From an uncultured Clostridia bacterium (lineage in GTDB: Bacteria > Bacillota > Clostridia > Christensenellales > Aristaeellaceae): 13,870 nt of DNA. The stretch spans positions 1 to 13,870 of the forward strand of contig CALVTV010000040.1 of the NCBI GenBank assembly GCA_944363005.1. Direction: 5' to 3'. Both the position numbers and the translations under genes were made by a program. Numbering within the stretch: position 1 is the first letter of the stretch; the number at the start of each line of letters is the position of its first letter. Below, one piece after another: positions 13,669 to 13,870 of the stretch. The notes under the pieces were generated by a model. The model ran no database searches. It was given only the letters and a program-made list of their open reading frames with translations, and had not been told where the DNA came from.

Positions 13669-13870
13669 ATGGGAATGACCATGACTCAAAAGATTCTCGC
13701 GCGGGCGGCCGGCGTTGAAAGCTGCGGCGCGGGCGAGCTGCTCATGTGCAAGCTGGATCTGGTCCTTGGCAACGACATCACCGCGCCGGTGGCCATCAAC
13801 GAGTTCGTCAAGATGGGCGCCACCCGCGTGTTCGATCCCGGGAAGATCGCGCTGATTCCCGACCACTTCG
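13669..13870 (+). CDS. leuC: 3-isopropylmalate dehydratase large subunit, 5' part
   Basis: The first 67 codons of an aconitase-family enzyme that isomerises 2- and 3-isopropylmalate in leucine biosynthesis, together with a small LeuD subunit expected downstream. The visible part begins MGMTMTQKILARAAG and continues through CKLDLVLGNDITAPVAINEF (27-46) to the window edge, matching the N-terminus of bacterial LeuC. The Cys ligands of the Fe-S cluster lie later in the protein and cannot be seen. GGGAGGG (13654-13660) is eight bases before the first of three in-frame ATG codons, so that one is chosen. Homoaconitase is a close alternative, but the Leu-type T-box favours leucine synthesis. Expression should rise when charged tRNA-Leu is scarce. 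Confidence 0.9.
   Translation, partial: MGMTMTQKILARAAGVESCGAGELLMCKLDLVLGNDITAPVAINEFVKMGATRVFDPGKIALIPDHF

Noticed and set aside
13464..13718. Small open frames inside the T-box leader (both strands)
   Set aside because: The sequence is fully explained by conserved T-box elements and the terminator; neither frame has a convincing ribosome site.
1..13870. Mobile elements, CRISPR arrays, tRNA or rRNA genes
   Set aside because: No transposase or integrase-like protein, no regularly spaced repeats and no tRNA cloverleaf with a GTTCRA-type arm were found on reading both strands.

Overview
This is a GC-rich window of compact bacterial chromosome with strong AGGAGG-type ribosome binding sites. 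A T-box leader, a cystine/polar-amino-acid ABC operon, a FeoA-FeoA-FeoB-Cys-rich-protein iron operon and GC-rich Rho-independent terminators all point to a Firmicute. A high-GC Clostridia lineage (Oscillospiraceae- or Christensenellales-like gut or rumen anaerobe) is my best guess, but the rank below class is inference. No tRNA, rRNA, CRISPR array, IS element or phage gene was seen.

Layout. (1) 12-2323, plus: a three-gene polar amino acid importer (binding protein, permease, ATPase). A terminator-like hairpin lies after the binding-protein gene and a strong terminator at 2341-2376. (2) 2384-5321, minus, convergent with (1): ferrous iron uptake operon feoA1-feoA2-feoB plus a 43-residue FeoB-associated Cys-rich membrane protein. 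Three copies of the palindrome GTTAG-N6-CTAAC surround it, one just downstream of the predicted -10 of the operon promoter. (3) 5612-6640, minus: a single-gene PfkB sugar kinase, probably 2-keto-3-deoxygluconate kinase, with its own promoter and terminator. (4) 6913-8076, minus: a GT4 glycosyltransferase resembling diacylglycerol glucosyltransferases. (5) 8252-13294, plus, divergent from (4): a four-gene operon with an AstE/aspartoacylase-type zinc deacylase, a paralogue that has lost the zinc ligands, a MATE exporter and a homodimer-type ABC exporter. (6) 13303-end, plus: promoter, T-box leader with a probable Leu (CTC) specifier, and the 5' end of leuC (isopropylmalate dehydratase large subunit).

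The most unusual part is (5). An active-looking deacylase is overlapped by four bases with an apparent pseudo-deacylase and followed by two different classes of exporter, as if an acylated small molecule or peptide were processed and expelled. Its control region is also neat: the two divergent promoters appear to share one palindromic -35 hexamer (TTGCAA), and a perfect 17-base palindrome lies just downstream of the predicted plus-strand start site. The second most interesting item is the three-copy operator of the feo operon. The remaining genes look ordinary for the group.
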